A stretch of 64,000 nt of DNA from the NCBI GenBank assembly GCA_021399435.1, contig JAJTUP010000008.1, positions 1,488,001 to 1,552,000 on the forward strand, read 5' to 3'. Both the position numbers and the translations under genes were made by a program. Shown in pieces: positions 21,766-32,107 of this stretch; the first letter of the stretch is position 1; every line of letters starts with the position of its first letter. Source of the stretch: Diaporthe sp. PMI_573. Taxonomy: Eukaryota > Ascomycota > Sordariomycetes > Diaporthales > Diaporthaceae. Below the pieces are notes generated by a model. That model was not told the origin of the DNA. It worked only from the letters and a program-made list of their open reading frames with translations, and did no database searches.

Positions 21766-22111
21766 ATATGAACTCTAATGTGCTTATGAGCACCATGACA
21801 TTTCTCATTTACAAAATTTCCAATGAGCATGCTCGGATCTCCCGGACCCTACTCAACGCTCAACACAACTCGTCACAGCCGATGTAATCTCGAAGTTGGT
21901 CTTGACGGTCCAGTCTCGAATGATTTATCTGGAGAATCGAGGGTCGAAGCTCTCGTGGGGAAGATTTAACAGGGCTCGTTATCATGCATAGTATAGTGGG
22001 GAGTTGAAAACTCACTTCGTGGGAATATCCAAAATCTCAATTCACGCTCATACTAATAGCTGTCTCCCTAGTGCCTCTTACAAATCAGTCTCGTCTCCCA
22101 TCTTCGCCCCC
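21766..22111. other. Intergenic between convergent genes
   Basis: 346 bp between the 3' ends of the Ser-rich gene and the dioxygenase gene; nothing recognised beyond likely 3' ends. Confidence 0.5.
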
Positions 22112-22675
22112 TCACTGGGGATCCTCCGTCTGGCCACAAGCCGGACACTTCCTCACGCTCTCATTCTCCCTCCAGTTGTTAATCAACGGCTTCAGCTGGG
22201 TGCCCAGGTCCGTGCAGTGGAAGACCTCCTCCCTGATAATGGTGGGGACCTCGTGGCCGCCCTTCTTGCAGTACCACCTCAGGCGGTCCAGGCTGCCCTC
22301 GGGCCTCACCCTCTCCATGACGAGGCCGATGGTGTCTGCGAACCGCACCGGGTTGTGCGGCGTGTTCCCGGGAAGCAGGAACATCTCGCCCTCCTTGATC
22401 TCCACGTCCTTGAAAAACTCCCCGCCGTCCGCGTCCTTCTCCACGACCTTGAGGCACATGGCGCCCTTGAGCTGGTAGAACCACTCCTCCGTCTCGTTCA
22501 CGTGGTAGTCGTTGCGCGTGTTGGGCCCGCCCACGACCATCAGCACCATGTCCTTGCCGCTGAAGAGGCAGTAGTTGTTGACTGGCGGCTGCAGGAGGTT
22601 CTCGTTCTTGCTCAGCCATGAGGCGAAGGCCATCGGTGGCGGGAGCGCCTGGTGGCCTGTTGAGTCGCCGTTCAT
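22112..22675 (-). CDS. BNA1: 3-hydroxyanthranilate 3,4-dioxygenase
   Basis: 187 aa cupin dioxygenase, intronless. Iron ligands as in the family: His58 and Glu64 in DYHVNETEEW, His107 in NTPHNPVRF. It opens the ring of 3-hydroxyanthranilate to give 2-amino-3-carboxymuconate semialdehyde. The C-terminus retains part of the second, rubredoxin-like metal site of bacterial enzymes: Cys136 in WYCKKGG and the pair KCPAC at 177-180 are present, but the second Cys of the first pair is replaced by Gly. The open frame extends far upstream, but the ATG at 22675 gives the family's usual N-terminus. It is divergent from the decarboxylase that consumes its product. Whether this is the only copy or a catabolic paralogue of the NAD-biosynthesis enzyme cannot be told here. 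Confidence 0.93.
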   Translation of the reverse strand: MNGDSTGHQALPPPMAFASWLSKNENLLQPPVNNYCLFSGKDMVLMVVGGPNTRNDYHVNETEEWFYQLKGAMCLKVVEKDADGGEFFKDVEIKEGEMFLLPGNTPHNPVRFADTIGLVMERVRPEGSLDRLRWYCKKGGHEVPTIIREEVFHCTDLGTQLKPLINNWRENESVRKCPACGQTEDPQ

Positions 22676-23348
22676 TGTGAAGGGGTTGTGATGAGCCTTT
22701 GGTGAATCAGACGAGAAACTGCTGATGTGATGTAGCGAACCAAGCGTGTGGTTGTGTGGTGGGGTAAAACTCAAGGTAGTTGGTGATTTTGAGGGTTTGG
22801 AGCAATTGAAATTCCGGTTAGGTGGATATTTGGTGAAATGGAAAGAGTCAGTGATAACTTTATCATGAGACCTAAGCCGCTGTTTGCCTGAGCTGGTGAG
22901 AAGCTCCTTGGTGACGTCCGGCGTTGGTGGGGCTGCAGAGCTGCTACATGGCGGCCAGAGTGCGGCAATGGACCGCTGGAGCGGCGGCACGTTGTCGGCC
23001 ATGGGTATGGCTTTGGGCGTGCTGCTTCCGCCGCTAACCCTCAACTTCCGCCCTTGCATCCGAACTTGCGGATGCGGAAGGCGGGCGTAGCACCGGCCGA
23101 GAGACCTCACCGCGCACGGCAATGGTGGACAATTCCAAGGCATATCGAGGACCTGACTTGCATTCTTGGGCGTGTGGTGTCTTTTTCTACTTCTGAATTA
23201 CATTATTAAACACTTGGGTATTTGTCGCAGGTTCTCCAGGAATATCAATACTGCACCAGAGTCTACAGTGTTCGAAACTCAACGAGACTAAGACAGCACC
23301 TATATTCATTACACATTAACTTACAGGCTGACCATAATACACATCATC
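22676..23348. promoter_or_regulatory. Divergent promoter between dioxygenase and decarboxylase
   Basis: 673 bp. It contains GCCGAGAGAC at 23096-23105, matching the half-site of the dyad at 11193-11221, and several CGG/CCG words around 22975-23100. No proven function. Confidence 0.5.
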
Positions 23349-24709
23349 ATGGCTCCTGGAATCCTCACGGAAGGTAACAGCTGTGACTGCTGCTACCCCG
23401 AGTCCGGAAGCTCGACACCCCTGACCAGCCTGAGCAGCGGCTCACCACCAACCTCCCACATCCACCACCACCACAATGGAAGCCCGCGCCGGACGGGCGA
23501 GTCCCTATACCGGATCGACCTGCACACCCACATAATGCCACATTCCCTGCCCGACCTCTCCGCCATCCCCACGGCATCAGGCAGGTCCTACGCCTGGCCG
23601 AGCTTCAGCCCCTGTGAGGACGGCTCCGGCGACATCGACATGTACAACGGCGCCAAGTTCTTCCGGCGGGTGAAACCAAACTGCTACGACCCGGCGACGC
23701 GGACCCGCGAGATGGACGCCGCCGGCGTCGACGTGCAGGTGCTATCGACCGTCCCGCTCCTGTTCTGCTACGACGCCCCCGTGGAGCCCGCCGTCGTGCT
23801 CGCCCGGTCCCTGAACGAGCACATCGCCGGCATCGTCAAGGAGTTTCCGGATAGGTTCGTGGGTCTGGCCACGGTGCCCCTGCAGGACGTGGACGAGGCC
23901 GTGAGAGAGCTGAGGAGGTCCAAGGAGCTGGGCCTGGTTGGTGTGCAGATCGGGACCTCCGCGCCACTGGCGAATGGGGAGATCGATCTGGACGACGCGA
24001 GGCTGGAGAGGTTCTGGGCTGCGTGTGAGGAGCTGGACATGGCTGTCTTTGTGCACCCGCTGGGGTACTCGTGGAAGGAAGAGAACGAGGCTAGGTGGGG
24101 CAAATACTGGGGCAGTTGGCTGGTCGGCATGTAAGTGGACTGAATTTTTGTTGCCCTTAACTCGTCCTCGTCAGTACTAACCACGGATATAGGCCCTGTG
24201 AGACAGCGATGGCGATGCACAACCTCACTTCTGCAGGTGTCTTCCTCCGGCACCCCACACTCCGTCTCTGCTTTGCCCATGCCGGCGGTTCCTTCCCAGC
24301 ACTACTGGGCCGTATCCAACATGGTTTCAACTGCCGGCCAGACCTTGTCGCACATTCTGCTGAGGGGATCACACCGACACAACATCTTGCCAGCGGCAAT
24401 AACATATATATCGACAGTCTGGTGCATGATGCCGATCTGCTCGACTACGTCCTGCGAAAGATCCCGTCTGCGAACATGGTCCTGGGTAGTGACTATCCCT
24501 TCCCGCTCGGCGAAGTGCCGACGGCCGGCGAGATGCTTATTGGAAACGGCGATGAAGGGAAGAAATTGGACAAATTCATGAATTGGGATCAGAGAGCGGG
24601 GATCTTGGCCGGTAATGCTATTCGTTTGTTGAAATTGGACGAGCGGTTCCAGCAAAGATATGAGCAAAGGTTATCGGCGTTTAACAAGGGCTCAGAGCTA
24701 TCAAAGTAG
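23349..24709 (+). CDS. 2-amino-3-carboxymuconate-6-semialdehyde decarboxylase (ACMSD)
   Basis: Amidohydrolase-fold decarboxylase, 432 aa, exons 23349-24130 and 24193-24709 (intron 62 nt, phase 2). Metal-binding residues: HTH at 59-61, a His in FVHPLGY, His about 290 in [10 protein letters not shown], and Asp about 361 in [11 protein letters not shown]. The first 50 residues are Ser/His-rich and extra compared with human and bacterial enzymes (about 335 aa). It converts the dioxygenase product to 2-aminomuconate semialdehyde, diverting it from spontaneous cyclisation to quinolinate and hence from NAD synthesis. Together with the dioxygenase it commits tryptophan-derived or environmental 3-hydroxyanthranilate to breakdown. 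Confidence 0.93.
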
Positions 24710-25213
24710 TCAGTAATGAAATGCTTGAGAAATGAATGATCAAGATTGACAACTCCATTTGCATTGATTAGGTGACAAGGTTTTGCGGAACAGAAAGACT
24801 CGAATCAGCGCCAGAAATGGCTTCGATTTGGGGTGATCTACATGATGAATTCATAATAAGCAATGGCTCAAATCTCGTCTGCAAGAGTACTGACTGACTG
24901 ACCTGGTTTCTGGGCACAGAAATTGGTGGCGGATTGGGCCTGTTCAAGCTGGCCTGTTAAGTGGCTTTGAATCGAGTGACCAAGGCAAAGCAAGTACTCT
25001 GCAAATAGTGTGGTTGAAATGAAAGACACTCAACCAGATATCAGTAGACCACATTCCAGTACGAGCACTTCATTTGCTTGAAGGCCATAGGCAGGTGAAT
25101 GCGTCAATGGGATAGAGTCGGTAAGAGTCAGGACTTTTATAATATCCTTCTATGCTGCGATCAGCTACGAATGGAGAGGCCCTGACATATTACATACAGC
25201 TGGCAAAACAATC
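24710..25213. other. Intergenic, no supported gene
   Basis: Region between convergent 3' ends of the decarboxylase and the next reductase. Nothing recognised. Confidence 0.5.
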
Positions 25214-26300
25214 TTAGGCCGTGGCCTTGGCCTTGCCGCCAGCCTCCAGCTCCCAACCCATCTCCTCGTACGTCCATCCGAACACGGAACCGTCGGGGTT
25301 GTGATAGCCCAGCAAACTGCGGTGCAGGCCAGGCTTCTTGTGGATCGCGTCAAGTGCCTTCATATCCGTATCATCAAGTTGCGCGAGCTGCCTGGGATAT
25401 TAGCAGTTATCGTCGGTCAGACATATGGCCAAGAAGAACTTACGCTGATGTTGGCCCTGATACGCTCCGGGTTCTCGCTCTTCGGGACGACAACAATTCC
25501 GTGCTGCACACCCCAGCTGAGAGCGACCTGCCCCTCGGTGACGCCGTGCTTCTTGGCAATCTCCTTCACCGATTCGTCTGTGAGGAGAGGGGAGGGCCGG
25601 TCGGGGGCCGGCTGCCCGATTGGCGAGTACGCGGTAATGACGATGCCGTTCTCGGCGCAGAACTCGCGTAGGTTCAACGCGGGCAGGCAGGGGTGCAGCT
25701 CGACCTGGTTAACGGCGGGGACGACCTTTGTGGTCGCGAGCAGTGACTTCAGGATGGGGACGCCGAAGTTGGAGACGCCAATGGCCCGCACCTTGCCCTT
25801 GCCCGTTTCTTCGTAGATCTTGACCATCTCGGCCCAGGTCTCGTGATATGTCGGGCTCTGGTGGGGCTTGAGGTAGACGTCGTCCTCCTGCTTCCCCTGG
25901 GGCCAGTGCATCAGCCAGAGGTCGATGTACTCAATGTCGAGAGCCTTGAGCGAGCGCTCAAAAGCCTCCTTAACTTTGTGGTGGTCGGTGTTGTTGAGCT
26001 TCGTAGTAACGAAGATCTCCTTCCGCGGGATGCCCGAGTCTCGGATGGCACGACCGACTTCCTCCTCATTTCCATACCCATCAGCCGTGTCGAAGTGGCG
26101 GTATCCGGCCTTGAGAGCAGTTGTGACCATTTGGTAGACCCTCTCACCACCGCCCACGGATCCCATCCAGCATCTGCGCTCGCATTAGCCATGACTGCCG
26201 TGATGAGCTGGTAACTCAGAGGACCATGGACTCACCCTAGGCCGATGCTGGGCATCAAGACGCCATTGTTGAGTTTGAATTGAGGCACGTTAGCTGCCAT
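25214..26300 (-). CDS. Aldo-keto reductase
   Basis: 322 aa, three exons on the minus strand: 26300-26236, 26173-25444, 25387-25214. Splicing gives the usual AKR N-terminus (FKLNNGVLMPSIGLG) and the C-terminal segment SLLGYHNPDGSVFGW. Tetrad: Asp and Tyr in FDTADGYGNEEE, Lys in VTTKLNN, His in LMHWPQG; phosphate loop VPKSENPERI. AKRs of this type reduce small aldehydes and keto compounds with NADPH. Placed at the edge of the 3-hydroxyanthranilate cluster and convergent with the decarboxylase gene, it might act on an aldehyde from a lower pathway, but nothing in the sequence fixes the substrate. The third-exon acceptor could be misplaced by 3 nt because CAG occurs twice in a row. Confidence 0.88.
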
Positions 26301-27408
26301 GGTTGTATCTAGTTTCGCCAAAGAGTTGAAGTTTGATATGTGCTGATTGTGGGCTAGTAGGATGGTGTTTTGGTGCCAAGCGGGGGGGGGTCACGGCAGC
26401 TGCTAGTTTCGTCAGTCGTGACGTTTGTAATCAAGATGGCGGGATGCGGATTTAAGATGCTAATCCGATGCAGCCGCTTTCGAGTTGCTGTCTATGACGC
26501 CAAACCCAGGGCAAGGGTCTATCCTAGCAATTTGGGATTTGTGATTCTCCACGACAGTTGTGTTTGGTTACCTGCATTTTCCGGTGGAGCGACTCCATTG
26601 TCGTCGCGTCTGACTCCTAACCCAGAACCTAACCTTCACCTCCTCACTGTATTATACACTCCACCTTTACACAATTCGTGGCACCAATCAGAAGAATGAC
26701 TTGTGCAAAGAAAGTAACCAGAGATTTTGTCTTCACACAGCGTGAGATCCGACCAAGTGACCTTTAATCCCATACCTAAGTAGCTCATACTGCAGTGGAT
26801 CCTCGAAGCATGTATGGGTGGCCTACAAAGATAGAGACATAGAACAGCGTATTTTTGACGACTTTCGCGAGAGGGGATTCAGAGGGGATTCAGAGGGAAT
26901 TCATATGCAAATAAGCTGGCCTCAACATATCAATTGAAGTTTCTATGCGAGACAAAGGTTTTGAAGGGATTGTAAGGTCAAGATGGAAATAGCAGAGGGT
27001 GTGGGCGTCAGCACCGCAGTAGATATACCTAGTTAGTGAGTGATTGCAGTCAGTCACTGTGGCCTGTTACGCATAAGCACTCTCAAACCCCTCAACAATA
27101 TCGATGATCACGAGTAAACTCTGCGGTGTAAGCTACTAAGCATCCGCCTCATTCCCCAAGAGATTCGGGAGCTTGTCTACACGCTACAACTCACCGGCAC
27201 GCAAACGCGTCGAAGAAGAACGGACAGGAATGTCTTCACAGCACAACAGCGGATAGGTGGAAGCACAAGTGTCGAGAGTTGACCCAGTATATACAAGCAT
27301 TGCGAAAATTGATGACGATGAGCTTTGCACTCACTGATTCCCATCCTTGATCCTCATTTTATGAATATGCCGTCTAGGTACTGACGATCTTTCATTATCA
27401 CTTCGGAA
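26301..27408. other. Intergenic; G9 run, short direct repeat, possible F-box-like relic
   Basis: A run of nine G lies at 26382-26390. Near 26870-26905 an 11-nt word (AGGGGATTCAG) repeats in tandem. Around 27140-27190 a short frame reads RLIPQEIRELVYTLQL, like the start of many fungal F-box/2EXR proteins, but stops soon after. No intact gene. Confidence 0.4.
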
Positions 27409-30400
27409 ATGCTGCTCAAGTACCTGGGCTCCTTGCTCGCTGTCACAGCTGGCGTGCATGGCGACAAGCGCTGAATCGACGCTTCAGGTGAGTGAAACGA
27501 GGATCCCACGCCCGGCCGCCGTCTGCTGCCGGGTGTGCACTGGGATGTGGACACAAATCGCTTGGACAACCTAGTTCCAATTGCACCTGAAGCCCCTTGC
27601 AATATGTACTATGGTGTCGACGGTATGATTCAATTCTCTTTCCAGTTGATATCGATAAAAACATTGCTCTAACGTGAAGTTTTCCTGTCCGGACCCAAAC
27701 GAGGAAGGACACTTCGGCTTTCTGACGTGTCACTTCAGTTTCGCTGTAGTAGTTCTTGACCACAGCTCCCTTGTCATTGCAAAGTATGGCAGGACCACCG
27801 AGGAACTTCGAATTGAGTTCGAGAGCGAGCAAGCCTTCTCTATGGCCACAGGGTCATGGTCTGTTGAAGGGCGTCTTATCCTGGTTGCGTACGCGGACGG
27901 TTGTGCTACTACGAAGAATGACCGATGCTACTGCAACTACCAAGGCCTTTATATAGATGAGGCGAATCTCGTCATTATTGCTACTAGCTTGCCGCAAGAC
28001 CCAGACTTCATGGCCATTCTCGGTGATGCTGAATGGGGCTATTGGGAGCCACGGCCTTCAGGTTCGTCCGGCAGTGGCGGAAGTGGTTTGTCACCTGGGT
28101 CAGGCGGGGCTGGTGGCTCAAGTCAAGGGCCTGGGACTGGCCTTGGCTCTGGCACTGGAGTTCCGGGATTCAGACGCATTAACCGACACATTTGGGGACA
28201 GGACCCGTTGCGTAGCCCCCGTCGATACCGTTTTTGGGCTACCCACGGCTTGTCTAGGGGACTACTTTGATTTGGACCTGGATGACCAACAAAGCTACGC
28301 TGACGTGGATTCTAACACCCAATTCCAAGCATTTCTCTCCGAACTTGACCCTGAGGAAGGCCAGGGTGGGGAGTTACCAGCTAAGCTGGTCCGTAGCCTC
28401 CATCGCCGTGGAATCTTGGGTGGCGTAGCGAGCGGGTTGGGCAAGATCTGGAACGGCGGGAAGAAACTTCTCGGATCTGTATACAACGGAGTGAAGGAGT
28501 CACTTTCATTCGCCCCCTCTTTCAACAAAGACTTCCCCTTTCAGATTCCTAATCCCTCGAGCAATGATGCCGGCGCCAAGACGCCTAAAGACACCAGTAT
28601 CAAGCAGGTTCAGTCGCCTTGGGGGGGGGGACGCCCTTCTTCTCAAGTCTTTCGGAGATGAGAATAAGCTGAAAGAGAAGCAGGGAAAGTCAGGGTACCT
28701 GAATATCTACTGCGTCGGTTGTGGTTTGTGGTGTGAAGGGGAATGTCAACATTGGGGGACGCGCCAAGTGGAACCCTCTAGACGGGGGCTTCACCCAGGG
28801 AGAAGTGGAATTGAAGGCCGGCTTGAACATCATCTTCAAACTCGGCGTGGATGCTAAATTAAAATACCAGAAGGACTTCAACAACGTTATTTTCGAGACA
28901 GGACTGCCCTCGCTCTCGTACGGGGTCGTCATCATTGGCCCGCGGGTCGGCTTTGGTACCCGGGCCTCATTCGTTGCAGCAGCCGAAGGTCAGTTGTTGG
29001 CCAGGGCAGAGATGGGGCTTTCTAATGCTCATATCTTACTGCACTTTGTCCCCGTCCAATTCGAAGACAAGCGGCTGGGACCCCTACTTCAAGCCCGTGC
29101 TCGAGGCCTGAGGGTCAATCATGTTGGTCCGCAGAATTCGGTCTACCCATTTCCATCAAATGTGGCATTAAAATCTCCAAGTGGGATAAGAACGTGGGCA
29201 TCACGGAGGAGCCTTTCATGAAAGCCATTGCTCAGGTCTCCACCAGTATTGGCCTACAGGGAAATAGCTTTGCGGCCAGATTCACTGAAACCAACGGCTG
29301 TACCGGCATCAGCACCCAAATTAGCTGGTGAAACCGAGTCTTTTACAAAATCCTCGACAGCGAGAAAGACATATTCGATACAAAAGATAAGATACTGAAA
29401 CAAGGCTGCATTGAGTGAGTTGACTTTTATTGATCGGGCCTGTTTTCTCTGTCATTACTAATTAAGCCAAAGACTACCAGGCCGGCCTAGTACTCCTGAG
29501 AACCCGACTCCTGGAAACCCAACTCCTGAGAATCCGGCCCCTGAACTCCAGAAATCCCAGCCCCCGAGGAGCCAACTCCAGAAGAGCCGGCACTTAACGC
29601 AGCAGAGAAACGTCAGACCGATGGTGCTGGCGTTTCAGACTTGACCGATGCAGCCAGAGGGCAGACCACAATATCCTATATTCCCCAGCCTGCGCCCAAT
29701 GAGCCTTACAACACTACAGAAAATTACGAGTTCTCTTTGATAGTCGATCCTATAGCCAAATTGATGCTATTTGCATGTAGTGACGGTAACATCTACGTTA
29801 CAAGTGTCGACGTTGACGAAAGCACCACCGCTTTCTGCTCTGAAATGTGGCCCGTGTACAACGAACTATGGGTCGGTGATGGGAGCGGGCGGATCATACA
29901 CTATTACAGGAACACAATGGACAAGGTCGGGGTTAGCCGCCTGCGGGCCTCAGACGGCGAACTTCTGCCTTCGGAGGCTGTTGTAGTTGCTCTTACTCCG
30001 TACGATAGCGAACCTCGCGAGTCACCGATCACAAAGCGCCAGAATCGCGACGGTGAGCAGTGGTGACTCGACCAATACTGACGACGTTGGGTACGAATTT
30101 TATGCGGTGGACCCCGATTATAACCTCTTCTACCTCGCCCTCTGTACATACGCCAATAATGCCATGGCACGCATGTTCCTAATAGCGGATCCTGAGGCTG
30201 GCGTGACTGCATTTCAAAGCAAGGACATGGCATACTCCATCACCGGAGGAATCATCGATACTTGCTCGCCGATTCCTCTTGTCGAGGGCAAGTATGAATG
30301 AGACTTGGAGAATGAATTCGGGAAGTATGGCAACAACACGGATGTCTCCCTAGACTACGAGAGTCCAGACTATCAGACTTTTCACATTATTAGCAGGGAG

Positions 30401-30410
30401 ACTCCCTAGG
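27409..30410 (+). pseudogene. Decayed secreted DUF7029/DUF7223-type protein
   Basis: A 21-residue signal peptide (starting MLLKYLGSLLAV at 27409) ends in TGA at 27472. The frame then resumes with a DUF7029-like domain (about 27670-28040, ending GYWEP), a Gly/Ser-rich linker, and after a frameshift near 28170 a linker reading LVRSLHRRGIL. A second shift falls at the ten-G run (28621-28630). A third lies near 28715-28735, where a short TTTGTGG duplication splits CVGCG from VKGNVNIGG of the DUF7223-like part. Stops follow at EA-TGA (near 29110) and QISW-TGA (near 29330). A PTPENPTPG-rich linker and a C-terminal domain (29640-30300, again shifted) complete it. The order of domains matches large secreted or cell-surface proteins of Sordariomycetes with no known function. 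So many lesions rule out sequence error as the sole cause. Confidence 0.7.
28621..28630 (+). repeat. Ten-G homopolymer at a reading-frame switch
   Basis: The frame before the run continues only briefly (QSPWGGGRPSS); the conserved continuation (DALLLKSFGDE) needs a one-base change in the run length. Confidence 0.85.
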
Positions 30411-31840
30411 TATCTCATATGGAAAGACTTACTTTGTTCGATTCTGCCCTGGATGTAGAGAAATTTCAGAACAATACTTTTGAAAGGACCATCGAATCTG
30501 TGGACAACGAGTGACGTTGTTGTGTGAGTGGGTCACGGACACAACGGAAATGGCCTTGTCCGGGCAAGCGGGCTTCGACCCATTCGGCTGATGGTGGGTA
30601 GACACTAGGAAGTTGAATACCTAGTAATCACCCGGGTAATATCATGAAGCCACCCAAGTGACCAACCTTTTCCTTGACGAGCCTCAGACATGCCAGTTGA
30701 CGCCCGAGGTGTGTACATATGGTTGCTTCTAGTGCTACAATCCTTTTACAGTTCTGCACCCGCATCCCATCGCTCATCAAAGTTCTCGCATCCACGGACA
30801 GAAGCTCATCAGTCATTAACGATGAGCTTGCATGCCACACAGCGTTGACAGTCCTCAATTGAGTATGTCATCAAGGCGAATAGACGCAGGGCAAGCATGT
30901 AATGTCCCACAGCTGCGACAAATAGACTCATTCACCTCTTGATGCTTTGTCTAATTGACGTGGGAATTCCTTGCGTCCCTGTATCAATCAGCTCTCGTGA
31001 AATTAATCTTCTTTTTCCGACTCTGGACAGGAAACTTGAAAATGTCACGGACTCGTACAAGTTTGCTACCTGTACAGGATGAAATTCAAGAGTATTGTGT
31101 GTACTAAGGAGGTGCAACATCTGAAAACAATATATAAAGGTCATACGAGCTACAGGGATTAAGGTTGCTTCACCACAGTACACTTACCCATTGCCCGGCG
31201 CGGTAGAGATCAGTCTTGTGCAACGCGTGCAAGATACTAGTCGACCATGGCGAACGCTACCGGACTATCACCTCTTCTTATTATTTCACAATTCATGTGG
31301 AGACTCGAGGCTGCAAGGAACGAATCAAGAGTGTAATTCTTTCAATGGCTTGCGATTGTGGACGGTCTGGGACCGAGAATCATTCTGAACAACATCAAAG
31401 AGCGAACCTCGCCACGAACTCACCACAACCATTTCTCTTGCCGGTGCTGGGGATGCCCTCCAAGGCCGCGTCGCACGCTTGACTGGGGATTTGCCAGTCT
31501 GGTGTGTGGGCCCTGTGCTTATCATTAACACAATCAACCATCCACCCGAAGCCTACAAGCAACTGAGCGCAGCCGATTTGGTGTGTCGCCCAGGAGAGCC
31601 CGAATTCCACCTAAAAACCAAATGTTTCGAGTATGAAAGGCAGAACTCAGGTATATTCGCCTGGCCCTTGGACCTCCTCCAATGCCCCTTGACCCCGAGA
31701 AATGCCATACACCAAACGACGGCACGTCCCAGCCGAGTCGGTCCAAGAAAGTCACGGCCCCTGGGGCCGATTTTCGAAATGAACAACCATCCTTCTCATG
31801 ACAACCACCGTCGATTCTTTGCATTGTGGCCATACTGCGG
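30411..31840. other. Intergenic, no supported gene
   Basis: About 1.4 kb with only short random open frames on both strands. Confidence 0.5.
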
Positions 31841-32107
31841 CTACATGACGATGATTGCCACGAGCACAATAGGCCACGCAGCTGCCATGACAAGCGCCGC
31901 GATGACCGACACGAAGTTTATATTTCCCTCACCATGGTCACCCCTCCACCTGTCGATGAGGGCCAGCGAGGTCCAGATCATGCCGAGGGCGTAGGCTGTG
32001 CTCGCCCAGGCGACGCCCACGATCGTGATGGCCAGGTGGTCCGACGGGCTGATGGCGAGGACGGCCTCCACCGACATATCAATCTCTTTGAAGCCTATCG
32101 ACGTCAT
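31841..32107 (-). CDS. Small two-helix membrane protein
   Basis: 88 aa from the ATG at 32107; the open frame runs further upstream but that part (Ser/Arg/His-rich) looks non-coding. Two hydrophobic helices: about residues 22-45 (ITIVGVAWASTAYALGMIW) and 67-87 (FVSVIAALVMAAAWPIVLV), separated by a charged loop DRWRGDHGEGN. The N-terminus (MTSIGFKEIDMSVEAVLAI) is short and mixed. It resembles small uncharacterised membrane proteins conserved among filamentous ascomycetes; I cannot name a function. No introns. Confidence 0.7.
   Translation of the reverse strand: MTSIGFKEIDMSVEAVLAISPSDHLAITIVGVAWASTAYALGMIWTSLALIDRWRGDHGEGNINFVSVIAALVMAAAWPIVLVAIIVM

Noticed and set aside
22676..23143. N-terminal extension of the dioxygenase to 343 aa
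   Set aside because: The extra 156 codons have no conserved features and cover the divergent promoter; the internal ATG gives the normal family length.
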